From assembly GCA_021397835.1 (NCBI GenBank), contig JAJFZO010000799.1, positions 1,736,001-1,800,000 of the forward strand: DNA of 64,000 bases. The letters run 5' to 3'. Position 1 is the stretch's first letter, and each line of letters starts with the position of its first letter. The notes under the pieces were generated by a model. That model did not search any database. It was not told the origin of the DNA and saw only the letters and a program-made list of their open reading frames with translations. The translations under genes were made by a program, and so were the position numbers. Of this stretch, positions 33,686-46,019 are shown one piece after another. Origin of the DNA: Moringa oleifera. Taxonomy: Eukaryota; Streptophyta; Magnoliopsida; Brassicales; Moringaceae.

Positions 33686-36600
33686 GACTCCAAAAAAAAT
33701 TCCCCAAAATATTTTTTCCTCCTCATAAATAACTTGCCACACTCAGTTTAAGTTTTTTTTTTTTCTTAGCATTCAAGTGCTCGAAAATATGTTTTTTTTT
33801 TTTTTAAGGAAAAGTCATTTACATATTTTTCACATTTCAAAATTATTAAATGTGAGCTTTACAAATTTTATAATATCTGATTTTATTAAGTTATTTTTTA
33901 AAAAATAATTGATATTATATATCATGAAGAATATTCAAAAAATCTTTGATATATAAAATTCATAAAGATGTTTACCCTTTTCTAATTTTTTATTTTTTAT
34001 GAAAGCATAAAAAAATCAAAACATCACTATTTTTCTCTTTTCTTCGCTTCTTTTAGTGCTGTTGCATCTAAAAAATACATATTTATCAAACAAAATCAAT
34101 AAATTAAAAGTGGAATTTGGATTTTCCTTTGTTTACTATTGTTGATAAATACTTTGAAGCCAATAGATTACATGCAAAAGTGGTAAAAGGTTTATTTTGC
34201 CAAAAAAAGAAGAGAAAACCATAAGACATTCAACTCGTTGTAACCTTCCTTTTACTTTAAAAACTTCATTTTATTTGAAAATTTTGGATGAGTTATTGTT
34301 AAGTGAGTGTAGAATCGAAAAGAGATCTTGTTGAATGTGTGTAAAGCATTAGTCAGTAGTAAACCGAGTAGTGTTTTTATCATAGGCTCCATACAATCTT
34401 TATAAATAAGCTTTGTATAACCTTATGAACATAGGCTCCATGCAAGCTTTATAGATAAAACTCCACGTAACCTTGGCAACATAGGATCCGTATAACCTTT
34501 TTGTCATAAACTCTAGATAATCTTTATGGGTAGGCTTCATGTAAAATTACGTACCTTGTAAAGATGGATGTGCGGCATGTATGGATAGCAATTTTAATTT
34601 TTGTTGATATACGTTATTGATATTTTTAGTTATTTGAGATATTTGTTATTTGTTTTCAAATATCAATTGACAAGTAATAACGAGTCTTATATAGCATTTT
34701 TATCATATAATAGAAATTGAACTGAATCAAATGAGGGTTTTTTGTACATCAAGAGATCGATATACACTATTGGGCTATATATTTGGAAGGGGATTACATC
34801 TACTCAATTGTTTGATATGATTTACTCCTCCATTAATGTAATATTTTTTAAAAGATGACATACAGTTGCATATATTTAATTGTGTGCTTACACTTTAAAT
34901 GAGGGTAGTATATGATGTCGATGTTTATTTTTGGCTACAAGATGTCAATCATGTACCTCATTTAATATTCAACTTGGTAGCTAAAAAAAAAAATTGAATC
35001 TACACATGCTGAGACGACTGCCATGATTGAGCATACATATAGAGTAGTCAATAGTAAGTCAAAGTATTATCTCAAGAATACATATTAGGTTTTAATTTCA
35101 GATGATGTGTATAGTATTTTGTTCCATTTATAAATCATGTCTTTGTCACTAAAGTTAGTTTACATCATCATCTAACTAATTTGAGGTCTACGTTATTGTA
35201 GAAACAATGCAGGTGGGAACCAAATATGGAGAGTGATATTAGGTATTTGAAAGGATGAAATGCACAAATGTTAATCAATCCAATCTTGCATTGATTAGAT
35301 TGAAAAAGGTAAAGAAAACTTGGATGGGCAAATCCATTTGAGATGCATCATGACTTAGATGGACGATATGCCCATCTTTCTCGTAGGGATCAAAGAGAAA
35401 TGAAAACACTAAGGCTGTCAATGATGCTTGCATGTATTGAGAATGTTCTATTTTTATATCTAAGCGTAAAAGATAACTGTTAAGTTTTAAGTTTGATCAA
35501 TTATTTATCACATAATTATAATATATTTAATTGTACTTGATTGAATTTTTAATTTTGATTTGTTATCTATTTGGATAGGTCCCTTCTTAAAGCTTTTTCA
35601 AATTAAACCATAACTAAAAGAGAGACACGTGGGCCACAGAAAAGCAACATAAGTTTACGTGAGTAAATCAAACATTATACAATGTTTCATATAGAAGCAT
35701 CAGTTTTTCTTCATTGTTTTAGTTTTTTATTTCCTTATGCATGAGTGTTTGTTCATTTTGATTTAATGTGTTTTATATTTTGTTTTGTCACTTATGTGTA
35801 AGCTAGTTATAAAAAATTGAAAGAATACATCTTTGCATTGAAATCATCTGTTGATAAATTCAATTTCATCCTTCAGGCACCAAGTAGGAAAAATAAGATG
35901 GGTAGAGTATTTGATTTTGATTTATCAACATTTTTTATGATCCTCCTATAGCATCTCAATCTACATAGATCTCGTCCAACATTATGATGCAACAACAAAT
36001 GCAAGGGTAAATGCAGCAACAGCTAAAGTAACAAATGTAGGAAGAAACAAAAAGAGAATACAAAAAAAAAAAAAAAAAGAAAAAAAAGGAACAAATGCAA
36101 GAATGAATAGAAAGAGATGACAAAGAGATAAGAAAAAAGATGTAAAAAGGCATTAACTTCACAATTCCATAAGCTCATAAAAAATATGGAGTTGCTGAAA
36201 AGAAGTACTTTTTTCATTCGACAAGATGGTGATGATAATGATCATGATTATGATGATTGTCCTAAGAGATGAATATTTTATGCATGCATTAGATATCTTG
36301 AAAATTATTATGATGATTTGTATTACTTTTTTTCTTTGATGTGGATGAATGTTTACAATTTCGTTTATTTGATGAATTTATTTAAATAATTATATAATAA
36401 ATAATTAATTTTTTAAAACTTATAATATTTATTTATTTATTAAAATATATTTTCATTTATAATTTCTTATAATTATTTTAATTTAAAATTAAAAATTCCA
36501 ATGATAATTTTATTTAAAAAATTATTATAATTTTATTAAAATTTAAATATTTAAAATATAAACAAATTAATGTGTTTTAATAATTTTTAAAGATAACTTC

Positions 36601-39245
36601 ACGAAAATGTAACAAAAGAATTTTAAATTTTAAAATATTAAATAAATTGGTTTTACTTTAAACAATATTCACATGAAGCCAATCATTGAAAATTTTTAAA
36701 TAATTTGAAATTCTTAAGGAAATTTTATTTTGGAATTCTTAATTTAAATATAATTTTATATGTGTAAACGAATTAAGAAATCACAATGATAGTCTTGTTG
36801 TTGGAAATTTTTTGTGAGAATTTTTAATTAAAAATATATTTAAATATTTGATAAATTTCCACCAAAAATTATTTGAAATTTTTTTCAAAATTTGAACAAT
36901 ATATTTTCGCTTGAATTTTTAATTTATTTGTTTTTAGTAATTAAATTATTAATTTTGCAACAAAATACATCATTACAAAATTTCATTTGCATGTGATTTT
37001 TGTGAGAATTCGGTTTTTCAACACTCACTTTTTTAACAGAAGATTTTTTATTAAAATTTTGATTAAAAAATAAAAATTTTATAAAAATTCTTAAAATTCT
37101 TCAACATAATATCAACAAAATTTTAGTCTTTTCTTTATAGCGTGAAAGTTAATTTGAACGCGACGTGTATCACAGGTTATGGCAAAGGGCACGCGATATT
37201 TATGTCTATATGTTTTTCATTGATCCACTATGGATTAATCAAAGAAAAAATTTAAAACCCATTGCACTGCTTGCCAATTTAAGAAGAAGATGATGAGAAA
37301 AAAAAGTCATTTAAATTATATGAGATATTTTCAAACAATAATAAAGAGGAATTATCTATTTATAATAATCATAAAACATCACGATATATCATTGAGATAA
37401 GATAAAATAAATTTTATTTTTTTATAAATTTTTTATTTTATATTTATTAAATAATATCAATTAAAAATATTTCATTTATATTAGCAAAATACTGATTAAT
37501 TTTCTTTCCCATTTTAGTCACTACAATTAAGAATATTTCTACATTAAAATTATTAGCAGATATACATCAAATATTAATTAATTGAATTAGAACATGACAA
37601 CTAGTAGGAATCGACACAAAACAAAAATGTTTTATAATGCATAAATAAAGTTTTTTATCTATGTGATATATTGGTATTAATATTTTATTTTCATATAATT
37701 ATTTACAATAATTAAAATATAATTCATGTTTAGATTGATTTGAATTAATAAGATGAATCTCTAATTTTTGAAAATAAAGTTAGATAAAACATGAAAACTT
37801 ATATGGGTCAAACTCCTTCAATGGCAAGCAAACAAAGCTGAATTAGATTGGTGAACATAAGCTAATGTGGCAGAACTTAGCTTAATACATGTGGCCATGC
37901 CAAACTTAGCTCGGATAGCACAAATATAAGATCTAAATCAATCCAAATATGGCAGAATACGCAGCTAAAATGGAAAAAACTCATACTAGTCTAAATGATC
38001 ATGTCATGATATGACCAATATAAAAAAGTTCTTAACTTTATATTATGCTCATTACCTTTTATTATTAAATTGTAACAGGTAATTATGTCCAATTGATCCA
38101 GCGAGAGAATGTAAGTTTTATGTGATTTCTGTGCTACCATTAGAGATATTTGTTTATCATTTATAAATAGTTATGATTATTTAAATAAACACATATTATC
38201 TATTAACAAGTTATTGATCTATTTTACAAAAATAATTTTGTGATATTTTATATACACGTCAATGAAACACATAGTACCACTTAAATTTTTTAATTAAAAT
38301 TATGTAATTTTTTAAATCACTTTCATATATAAATTTTTTATTTGATCTAATTGGATCTTATTTTTAACTTTTTTTAATAAACTACTCCAATTAGATATTT
38401 TGTACAATATATTTTAATTTAAAATCTTTACTATATTCAAGCTACCATTTAGAAATTAATATTTTTAAAATTTTAAAATATTTAAAATATATAATTTTTA
38501 AAAATTTTACACCTTCAAAAAATAATAAAAATATTTTTAATACTCAAAAACTTTAAAAAGAATTTATGATCTTGATGTAAAAAACATTTAAATCAAACTT
38601 TATTGGATTAAATTTACAATTTAAATAATTCTTTTGAAAAAAATTAAAAACAAAAATCTTTTTAAACCAAATCTGTATTTTAAGTATAAATTAATCAAAA
38701 AAATATAAAATTTTGACTTAAAAGATACAAATAATATGAAATTTACTTTAATATTTACTTAAATCATAACCTCTTTTTTTTTTAATCAAATATGAAGTGC
38801 ACCTTGTGCAATCAATTTATGTATATGAAAGACATCATTATGTTCCGCATAACCTATAAAATTATACAAAATTGACCTCCATATCTCACTAAGCTTACTT
38901 ACTTTAATCAATAAAAGAAAGAAATCTAATTACCAATTTGTCAAGCAACAATTCTCTCCAAATTCTATTTTCAGGCTCCGATAATTGTTTTAACAGTCAT
39001 AGACAATATCATTTCCTTTTCGGAAGGAAAAGTTTGGTCTCTAACTGATAGCCGGAGGAGTTCAATGCATTCACTGCTAATCCATTTCTATCTTCTCTAA
39101 AAATAACATCATATTACATTGATTCTTGTTTACATTTTCTGCAAAATGCACTTCATTATAGAATCTATAATCATGACCAGCAAAGTAGATGTAATGCAAA
39201 GTATTTAGTTACAACAACGCTGAATCATAAGCTGAACTTCATGCT
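33686..39245. other. AT-rich spacer between MULE copy 1 and YSL
   Basis: No gene recognised. Between about 35050 and 36250 there are short fragments, including a glutamine/methionine-rich coiled-coil-like reading on plus near 35980-36150 (MMQQQMQ type) followed by an A/G homopurine tract at 36060-36090. This could be a degraded transposase tail but I cannot assign it. From 36250 to 39200 the sequence is extremely AT-rich with no open frame of note. Confidence 0.6.
34381..34540. repeat. ~50-bp imperfect tandem repeat
   Basis: The unit begins cataggctccatRcaa and contains a ctttataRataaRctt-type block. It recurs at 34381, 34430 and 34480, with a shorter diverged copy at 34505. Three to four copies. 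Confidence 0.75.
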
Positions 39246-42200
39246 CTATAACCCTAAGAATTTATCAACCTTGGTATTTGTTGCTCTTGACAAAAACTTC
39301 ATGCAAATGGGTGGTTTAGTCCCAACTAGAGCAAGCATGGAATTTGGCAAAGTCCATAAGCCATCCCCACAAATCAGACCAGAAGCCACTGCAGATGCAA
39401 ATGCGTCTGCCTTGGCCTTGTTGATCTTTTCCCAGATGAACAAAATCAAGCTTCCAACACACATATCAATGGCAAAGTAGGGACCCAGGTAAAAAGGTAT
39501 TGCCATTGCCATAGGAAGTGGGATGAAGCGTGCCCAATTCTTAGCAAGGGTATCCTTAATCAGGTTTATAAGGATGGCTACTCCAAAAAACACGTAGCAA
39601 AGCAAGAGGCAATCTTTCGGTAGAGATGAGAAACCTTCCACGCCTAGTCTAGCCATGTTGCGGTACACAGTAGCAAAGGGTGCTGGATATGCACTGTTGG
39701 GATGTCCAAGGTCATCAAAGGCCTTGTAGAAGAGCCAAAAGACACATGGGGATATCACACATCCCATGGCAGTGCCAATCAGTTGGCTCACAAACATGGA
39801 GCGAGGTGAGGCAAGGGTCAGATACCCTGTCTTAAAGTCCTGCATTAGGTCTGAGGCTGTGGAGACAATGTTCATCATAACTCCACAGGCTGCTAAGCCT
39901 GCGAGAACTCCACCATTGGAGGCACCAGCCCAAGCCCCAATTGTAAATATTGCAAGCTTTCCATACGTTGATGCAAGGGACCAATCTGTGAGCCCACACC
40001 CGTATGCATTGCAGAAGGCCAATGTCGGAGCAAAGATGTAAATTACCAATATGTAATACCATTTAAGTTGATAAAAGATATGTGGAAGACTGGCGGTGGA
40101 GATGGCAGCAATAACCACATAACCCCCAATAGCAAACCAAGAAGGTATTTGATCTTTGAGAAAGAGCTGGGCTCTACGTTGTTCATCGTAAGAAAGCTTG
40201 GGACTCACAGGAGCTGGACAGTCTTGAACGGGCAGAGCAGTGCTTAGACTTTTTCGTCTAAGTTGGATAAACAAGCCAGTAAGAGTTCGACTTAGCACCT
40301 TACAGAAGTTGTAAAGACCATCACCCAGAATCATTGCAATGGCAATAAATACCTGATTCATGGTATAAGATAACAAGTATCAATAAGATAACAAGTATCA
40401 GTAAAGAGAAGTAACTTTGATGATCTATGAAGCATGTAATATTGGCATCATGCTATATATAAACACATTTCTTCTAATTCTATCGTATACTTGCCTTGTA
40501 AGCCTGGAGACCGTGCATGTTGCTCGAGCTAAGGTCCGCTCTGTACCAATGTCCCTTTCTAGTTTCAATTAGAGGCCACATCAGGCCCCAAGAGAGAATG
40601 CCACCTAACAACACTGATATGTTTACAATGTAGGGGCAAATCATGCCTACTCCAACATATGTTGCTGAGAAATCAAAGTAGAATCTGTACATTTAACATG
40701 AGAGGTATTAGCCAAAAGATTCACATGAAACCATCGATGAAATAACATGGTAAATGATAAAAGTTTCCCTTTGCAACAAAAGAAAATATGACATTCCATC
40801 ATCATGTATACCATACGCACTTGTATTGATATGCTTGGAGTCCGAATGTAGGGAAGCTAGAAAAACCACAATTATCTCCACCAGCAAAGAACCACTGGAA
40901 GAAACCCCAGAGAAAGCTGAAGGAGAAGAACTTGCCCAACTCTCTCACTTGCTTCCTAGGAGAAAGCAGAACAGAGAAAAGCAGTGGAACATGATTAAAA
41001 TTTTTTATAATAAAGTAATCACATCAAAGTGAAAGGCATTGGCATGGGACAGTGGGTGCCTTACTTTGCTAGCTTGGCTCCTTCTGGTGTGTGGAAGCTA
41101 TTAATAAGATGAGCAGTTGCCGTGCCACTTGGGTATGTTAATTTGAAGTCTATGATCATTATCTGGAACCAACCATGAGGTAGACAAATAAAGAGCACTC
41201 ACCAGTGGAGAAACTTATATAATCGATTAATATATTTGATATCAACAATTAAATAGTCCACCATGATTATACTTTTATGATCATATCTTGATTTGCAACC
41301 TTGCTCTCTGTCGTCACTCAAATTACATCTGTTACTGAGTTTACCTTTCGTAAGGGCACCACAGAGAAGAGGCCAAGAAAGCTGACAATAAACAGAAAGC
41401 CAATTATCCATCCTAGTGCTGGGTCTTTATATCCATGGACAATGTCTCCTGAGAGTTTGGCCACCCGTTCGCTCATGCCAAAGAGGTAACTCCCAAACCC
41501 TCCTATTTTAACAAAGTGATTAAGCATTGAAAACTATAAGCAACAAACAGATATATTAACAGATCATCTTTATACCTTCAAAAATGTTGTTTATCCTCAT
41601 TATTTTTGGATACAAGGATGCAATTGCATCTTGGATTTATATTTATTGACAAATCTAACGGCAAAAGAAAAAGCAAAGCTAAAGGTAGCAGTAAACTAGT
41701 GATAAGATTATGGTAGCATGTGCGTTCCCACATGTCTCCAACAAAGAATTTGATCCAACTTTTAAGGTAAAAAACAAACATGGAGCACATGATAAATTAG
41801 GACAGGTTATCATTCCATTTATTCCATGTTGGTGCTACTTTTGCATCTGCAACAGAAGATTATGGCATTTAAGATATATATAGTTTCACACATTAGCATA
41901 TACGAAATACTATTAGTATTAATTTCTTTTGCTTAGTGACTTTCATTTTTCTTTAGCTGATCAGGTCACAATAATCTGTAGTCATGCCCAAATTAGTGGA
42001 CCGACTGAGTTGATATCTATCCTATTCTGACCCACTTGAGTTTCACATTTCTTTTTTTTAATAGGAAGTTTCACATACTTTAAACAACAATTATTTGGAA
42101 GGTTAATTATGAAAAAATTCCTGCCAATTGGGTTAAATTACGGAATATAATTCCAGTGTGAAACATTTGATTGTGACAAATTAGGAAACTACAAAAAGTC

Positions 42201-42875
42201 ATTTTGCAATAGAAATTTTAAATACAGTGTTCATTATTAAATAATCATATCTACATAAGCTCCTAGTTAATGACAATAGCGTTTGGCTATAAAAGTTTTG
42301 GACATTATAGACTATAGAATTGTCTTTATAGAATTTAAAATAAGCATTAGTTAATTAATTTTGCAGATGAGAAGTTGAGAGAGAGGGGAGAGAGTAAAGA
42401 ATTGGCGGAGCTCAGGAGGCGTACCACTGAAAGCGATGCCGGAGGAGGCAACGACGCAGGTCTGGATGACAGTGTTCTCCTGCCTGGTGAAAGGCTGCCT
42501 CAAGAGACCAGACCTGTGAAGCATCTTAGTCCAAGTCTTGACAAAGAAGAACCCCAAGAGCCCTGCGGAGACATTGAGCGAAGGGATGATTCCGGTGGTG
42601 AGATTGAGCTTCATCACTATGAAGCTGAAGAGTATGCTCAACGCGAAGCTCACCGCCATGGCCCTCGCGGTCAGCTGTTTCCTCCAGGGCGGCACCTCTC
42701 TTCTCTCAAATATCCTCTCCACTGACACAGAGTCTCCTTCTTCTTCTTCTCCTTCATCTTCCTCTTTGAGCTTCTTTTTCTTCTTCTTGTCTCTGTAGTC
42801 GGCATGGCTTTGTTCCTCTTCCTCTGGACCCAACCCCCACTCCACCTTATCATCTCTCCCCCGTCTCTGATCCAT
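39246..42875 (-). CDS. YSL7: Metal-nicotianamine transporter, YSL7/YSL8 subgroup (OPT family)
   Basis: YSL proteins are membrane carriers of the oligopeptide-transporter family that move metal-nicotianamine complexes. Arabidopsis YSL7/YSL8 are also reported to import syringolin A. Exons on minus: 42875-42425, 41502-41345, 41162-41065, 40955-40821, 40684-40495, 40352-39246; total 2139 bp, 712 residues, all phases consistent. Hallmarks: acidic and lysine-rich N-terminus (~55 residues), [57 protein letters not shown], then [14 protein letters not shown] in exon 2, [19 protein letters not shown] in exon 3, [20 protein letters not shown] in exon 5, and the C-terminal [19 protein letters not shown]. 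About 14 hydrophobic segments. Start at MDQRRGR (42875) is preferred over an in-frame ATG at 43037 because a TATA-like box lies between them. The gene appears intact. The exact paralogue name (YSL5, 7 or 8) is uncertain. Confidence 0.95.
40493..40494 (-). other. Non-canonical GC splice donor of YSL intron 5
   Basis: Exon 5 ends TAC AAG and is followed by GCAAGT. The next exon begins GTA TTT ATT after a TCAG acceptor (40353). Only this junction keeps the family reading ...[13 protein letters not shown]. The nearest GT, four bases downstream, would shift the frame. AG|GCAAGT is the usual context of GC-AG introns. Confidence 0.9.
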
Positions 42876-42998
42876 GAATTTGGTTTCTTTTTCTCTCTGT
42901 TTCCGGACTGTGATTATGGGAATATCAGGATTTACGTGAGTGAATCTTTTCAAGGCCACGTTTATACCACGAAGACCATTAGGCGAATGGGGGGTTGG

Positions 42999-43006
42999 TT
43001 TAAATA
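42999..43006 (-). promoter_or_regulatory. Candidate TATA box of YSL
   Basis: TATTTAAA on minus, ~125 bp upstream of the preferred start codon, in a region whose base composition is normal between AT-rich flanks. Transcription would start near 42970, which excludes the ATG at 43037 from the mRNA. Confidence 0.5.
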
Positions 43007-43039
43007 AGGAGAGCAAAGGCGTAATCCTGAGAGACAACT

Positions 43040-45290
43040 TGGATGGGCTTTTTCAGCCAGGCTGATCGCCGTTCGGGCTGCTTTGTCAAATTTACCAAAA
43101 CTACCCTTTGTCCCTATCTTTGACTATCGAGTCTGAGATCTGATCCCATCACCATATTTAGGCTAAATGCCTAAATCCACGCGCACACTGTTCGTTTCTT
43201 CACGGCCAGTCGGTGGGCCATTGCGTACTGCATGCGTGCCTGCCGGGTGAACCATCTCGACCTAATTCCACTCGTTTTCTCACCTCACATTCATGTATTT
43301 TAAGAATTTAAATTTTTATCTTTAAATATTTTTTATATTAACTATAAAAAATGAAAAAATATTCTTGTTTTTAAATATTTTTTTCACGTTTTATAAATTT
43401 TATTATATAAATAAATAACTATTTATAGATTATTAAAATATTTCAAAATATTGATATTATGACCGTAAATATAAAAAATCTTAAACAATACTGTATTTTT
43501 ATTTTATATTTTAAGATATTGATTAAATTAATTATATATTTGATATTTTAATTTAATTTAAATTATATTTTACTAGAATTTAAAATTAAAAATATTTGAA
43601 ATAAAAATTTTGTATTATAAAATTTTGATTTTAATTTTTTTGCAGATAAATAATTTTTTGAGTTTTAAAAATATTTTTTAAAAAATCATATTATCAAAAT
43701 TGTGTAAATTCATAAAAATAAATTAACAGTAAAAAATTTTTAAAATCTAAAAAAACTCAAAATAAAAGTATAGAATTTATTTGGATGATTTTTTAAGTAC
43801 TTTAACAATAATATATCATTAATTTTTTATAGTTATATGAGCCAAATTTTAATTTAAATTAAAATTAAATAATTAAATATATAATTAATTCAATTGATAT
43901 ATTAAAATTTAAATTAAAAATTTAGTTCAACTCAAAATTTTATTTTTTATATTTGTTAATATTATTTTTATCATATAAATAAAATGTGAGTTATACTTAT
44001 TATATTTTCAAAGAATTAATTGCATTATATTAAAATAATATTTATTTATTTTAATTTAAAAGTATTTGTAAATTCAAATAATATCATGAGATTTCTTACA
44101 ATATAGTTACTCATAAATAAAATTTAAATAAACTTAATTTAAAAAACTTTTTTAAACATAGTTAATAATATTTTATAAGCAATTGAGATATTAAGATAAT
44201 AACTTAAAATTTTTATAAATTCTAAAATTTTCAAGTGTTATTTTTTTTTAACTAATAAACACTAGTAACACTTTCGATTCAAAAAAATAAATCACTTTTG
44301 TTAATATAAAATTTAATTATTTTAATTATATTTCAATTAAATTCAATTTATTTTAAATATTTAAATTCATTTTTTTTTATCTTTGCAATTGTTCAAATCC
44401 ATTTTTGTAAGGTAACAATAGCAACATCCACTACAACAATAACATAATTGATTCTAAAACTTTTTCAACAATACTCAATTATATTTATCTAAATAATATT
44501 TTAATTAGTCAGTAACATTCTTACTGCATCGAAATGGTGCTTCAATTAGTCAATAACATTCTCCATGATAAGTAAAAAGAGATGTTTTTTTTAAAAAATT
44601 TAAAATTTAAAATAAAAAAAGAGAAGAGAAAAATATAAACCAATTGTAAAAAGTTTTTATCTCCTTTTTTGTTAATATAGAATTGTTTTAAGTATATTTC
44701 AATTAAATTCAATTCATTTCAAATATTTTAAGTCACCATTTTGTTTAAATTAATTCAAAATTTTATAAAATTATATATATGATCCCAAATTAAAAGCATT
44801 CAACTTTGGAGGTGCGGGATAATCGACCTTGATGCAGAGGCTTAGGGTCAACCTGAATAATACGATAGTTTTTTTTAATAAAATATTTAATGAAAGTAAA
44901 TGTTTTAAAAATTGTACATAAAAGATAAGAATAGCACCGAAAAAATTTATTTGTAGAAACTTACTCTTTACACTTTAAAGAACATATATATTGTTTAAGT
45001 GGAAATAATGAAATTATTTTATGTTGTGTTTCATATTTTGTATAACATATGCATGAAAGAAAAAAAAAAAAAAAAAAGGTCAACAAAGATTGCTTTCCAA
45101 AAAACTTTATGGATAAAATATCAATTTTTCTTTCCAATTACCCAAAATAATGTTTTCGCATGAAAGTAAACTCATTTATATATAGCATTCAATATTTTCA
45201 CATTTATCTAATCATTATTACATTTAAAAAATATGAGTTTGCAGTAATTTAAAATAAAATTATTTTAAATTTTAAAATATAAAATATATA
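43040..45290. other. AT-rich intergenic region upstream of YSL
   Basis: A GC-richer promoter-proximal part (43040-43290) is followed by about 2 kb of extremely AT-rich DNA with no gene. A small partial repeat is visible: atataaaatttaattattttaa...caattaaattcaattta (44310-44370) is echoed at 44680-44740. Confidence 0.6.
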
Positions 45291-46019
45291 TTCAAAAAAA
45301 ATTACCAAAATTGACATCCCGTGTTTTTTTTTTGTTGATATTTTTATTAATTTTTATTTTTTAGCACTTAAATATATTGCGAATAACAAAATTTTTTATG
45401 CTAAAGATAATAATACTCTTAAAAAGTAAATAAATTCAAAAATAAAAAAATTGATGTACACAGTCTTAATATTCTCTATCTTCGAGCTCTTTATCTTTTT
45501 ATCTTTAGCTTTTTTCTCTAATTTTTTTTTTTTATGTTCATATCTAATATCTATCTAAACAAAGGTTAGAAAAGAAATTAAAAGTAGTAATCAACTGATT
45601 TTGGCTAATTCTCTTTACGTTGTATCTAAGATTTACATAACCAAACTTGTGCTTTTGGTAACACATTACTCTTCAAAAGCAAAGTTCGGATGGGTCAAGA
45701 GAGGAATAGATATGTCTTTGAAAGATAATATGTCTTAACATTGTGAAGATTTTATGTGTTTTAAGAATAATCATGATGCATCATACATGTTGTAACATGG
45801 ACAAAAAATCATGCTATATTTGATTAAATTGTGATTTAGCCACCAAATTTATATCTTTTTGTGAACTATCGTAACTTCACTCACAAATTAATATTTTTTT
45901 AATGAAATCGGTACATAACATAATATCGTTATTTATTTATCTAAATTGTTATTTATTTACTAAACTTTAGTTTTGTTCTTTTTTAAAAAACTATCGCTTC
46001 TTTTTTGAAATGTTTTCAT

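Noticed and set aside
25501..33701. caaaaaaatt at both flanks of MULE copy 1 as a 9-10-bp target duplication
   Set aside because: The string is low complexity, a similar one flanks only the left end of copy 2, and it does not abut the aligned terminal repeats on the right; not reported as proven.
35956..36217. Phe/Leu-rich minus-strand frames
   Set aside because: Produced by a homopurine/homopyrimidine tract; low-complexity translation, not a membrane protein.
39241..39480. Open frame on plus (79 codons) over the 3' end of YSL
   Set aside because: Exact antisense of the last YSL exon; a shadow frame without similarity of its own.
42375..42725. 116-codon plus-strand frame and other plus frames across YSL exon 1
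   Set aside because: Antisense shadows of the acidic/lysine-rich first exon of YSL, which is GC-richer and so lacks stops on both strands.
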